From an uncultured Enterobacter sp. (GTDB taxonomy: Bacteria; Pseudomonadota; Gammaproteobacteria; Enterobacterales; Enterobacteriaceae): DNA of 6,539 bases. Made by a program: the position numbers and the translations under genes. Of the stretch, positions 6,118-6,539 are shown one piece after another. The notes beneath the pieces are model-generated. The model searched no databases and had not been told where the DNA came from. It saw nothing but the letters and a program-made list of their open reading frames with translations. The stretch's first letter is position 1; each line of letters opens with the position of its first letter. The DNA is taken from NCBI GenBank assembly GCA_946477805.1, contig CAMKZP010000218.1, forward strand, positions 1 to 6,539, read 5' to 3'.

Positions 6118-6539
6118 ATGACAAAACAACGTATTTTTGTCGCCGGCCATCGCGGAATGGTGGGTTCCGCGATTGTTCGCCAGCTGGAACAGCGCGGTGA
6201 CGTCGAGGTGATTGTTCGCACCCGCGACGAGCTGAACCTGCTCGACGCGAAAGCGGTGCAGGCGTTCTTTGCCGGTGAACGCATTGACCAGGTGTATCTG
6301 GCGGCGGCGAAGGTGGGCGGCATTGTCGCGAATAACACCTACCCGGCGGATTTCATCTACGAGAACATGATGATTGAGAGCAACATCATTCACGCGGCGC
6401 ACCTGCACAACGTGAATAAGCTGCTGTTCCTCGGCTCATCCTGTATCTACCCGAAAATGGCGAAGCAGCCGATCGCCGAGAGCGAGCTGCTGCAGGGCAC
6501 GCTTGAGGCCACCAACGAGCCGTACGCGATTGCCAAGAT
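6118..6539 (+). CDS. fcl: Fcl (WcaG), GDP-L-fucose synthase, 3' end outside the window
   Basis: This enzyme is an NADPH-dependent bifunctional 3,5-epimerase/4-reductase that converts GDP-4-keto-6-deoxy-D-mannose, the Gmd product, to GDP-L-fucose in the cytoplasm. The visible 140 codons, of about 321 expected, match E. coli Fcl. The frame begins MTKQRIFVAGHRGMVGSAI, with the cofactor-binding GxxGxxG at Gly10-Gly13-Gly16. AAAKVGGIVANNTYPADFI (62-80) is a family block. SSCIYP contains S107 and C109, and NEPYAIAK contains Y136 and K140, which are catalytic residues of this enzyme. The catalytic His near position 179 lies outside the window. The open frame runs to the window edge without interruption. 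The start is fixed by the family N-terminus and the GGAG site, 2 nt after the gmd stop codon. If gmd is inactive, this enzyme has no substrate from this operon. Confidence 0.93.
   Translation, partial: MTKQRIFVAGHRGMVGSAIVRQLEQRGDVEVIVRTRDELNLLDAKAVQAFFAGERIDQVYLAAAKVGGIVANNTYPADFIYENMMIESNIIHAAHLHNVNKLLFLGSSCIYPKMAKQPIAESELLQGTLEATNEPYAIAK

Noticed and set aside
4718..6124. Long minus-strand open frame (468 codons) opposite wcaF and gmd
   Set aside because: It is the shadow of the biased codon use of gmd. The translation is low-complexity (repeated His, Val, Gly, Phe) with no known motif, and it crosses two well-supported genes and their intergenic gap.

Overview
The window is a slice of the chromosomal colanic acid (M-antigen) exopolysaccharide operon of an Enterobacteriaceae bacterium. 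The gene order wcaA-wcaB-wcaC-wcaD-wcaE-wcaF-gmd-fcl, all on the + strand, is the order I know from Escherichia coli K-12. The proteins resemble the E. coli ones closely but are not identical, and codon use is more GC-rich. This suggests a relative such as Enterobacter, Leclercia or Lelliottia; the genus is a guess from memory, not a computed result.

Layout: positions 1-738 hold the 3' part of wcaA (glycosyltransferase). They are followed by wcaB (O-acetyltransferase, 738-1229), wcaC (GT4-type glycosyltransferase, 1226-2443), wcaD (multi-spanning putative polymerase, 2418-3638), wcaE (GT2-type glycosyltransferase, 3655-4401) and wcaF (O-acetyltransferase, 4418-4972). Then come gmd (GDP-mannose 4,6-dehydratase, 4994-6115) and the first 140 codons of fcl/wcaG (GDP-fucose synthase, 6118 to the window edge). 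Genes overlap or are separated by at most 21 bp. I see no internal promoter or terminator, no RNA gene, no mobile element and no CRISPR array. The operon promoter, the RcsAB box and the JUMPstart element would lie upstream of this window.

How the genes work together: gmd and fcl convert GDP-D-mannose to GDP-L-fucose, and the colanic acid repeat unit contains two fucoses. WcaE, WcaC and WcaA, with WcaI and WcaL encoded outside the window, extend the lipid-linked repeat unit. WcaB and WcaF add O-acetyl groups, and WcaD is the likely Wzy-type polymerase.

The notable anomaly is in gmd. Its reading frame matches the 373-residue family length exactly, but codon 277 is TAA (5822-5824) where the E. 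coli protein, as I recall it, has Glu. This looks like a single G-to-T nonsense change. It cuts off the last 97 residues, which include much of the substrate-binding domain. The rest of the frame, and every neighbouring gene, is open and intact, so the lesion looks recent (or is a sequencing error). If real, it predicts loss of GDP-fucose and of colanic acid. The mutation also happens to create a TAAGG motif 7 nt before an in-frame GTG at 5834, so the C-terminal piece might be translated separately. No new biological system is evident; the rest is an ordinary conserved operon.
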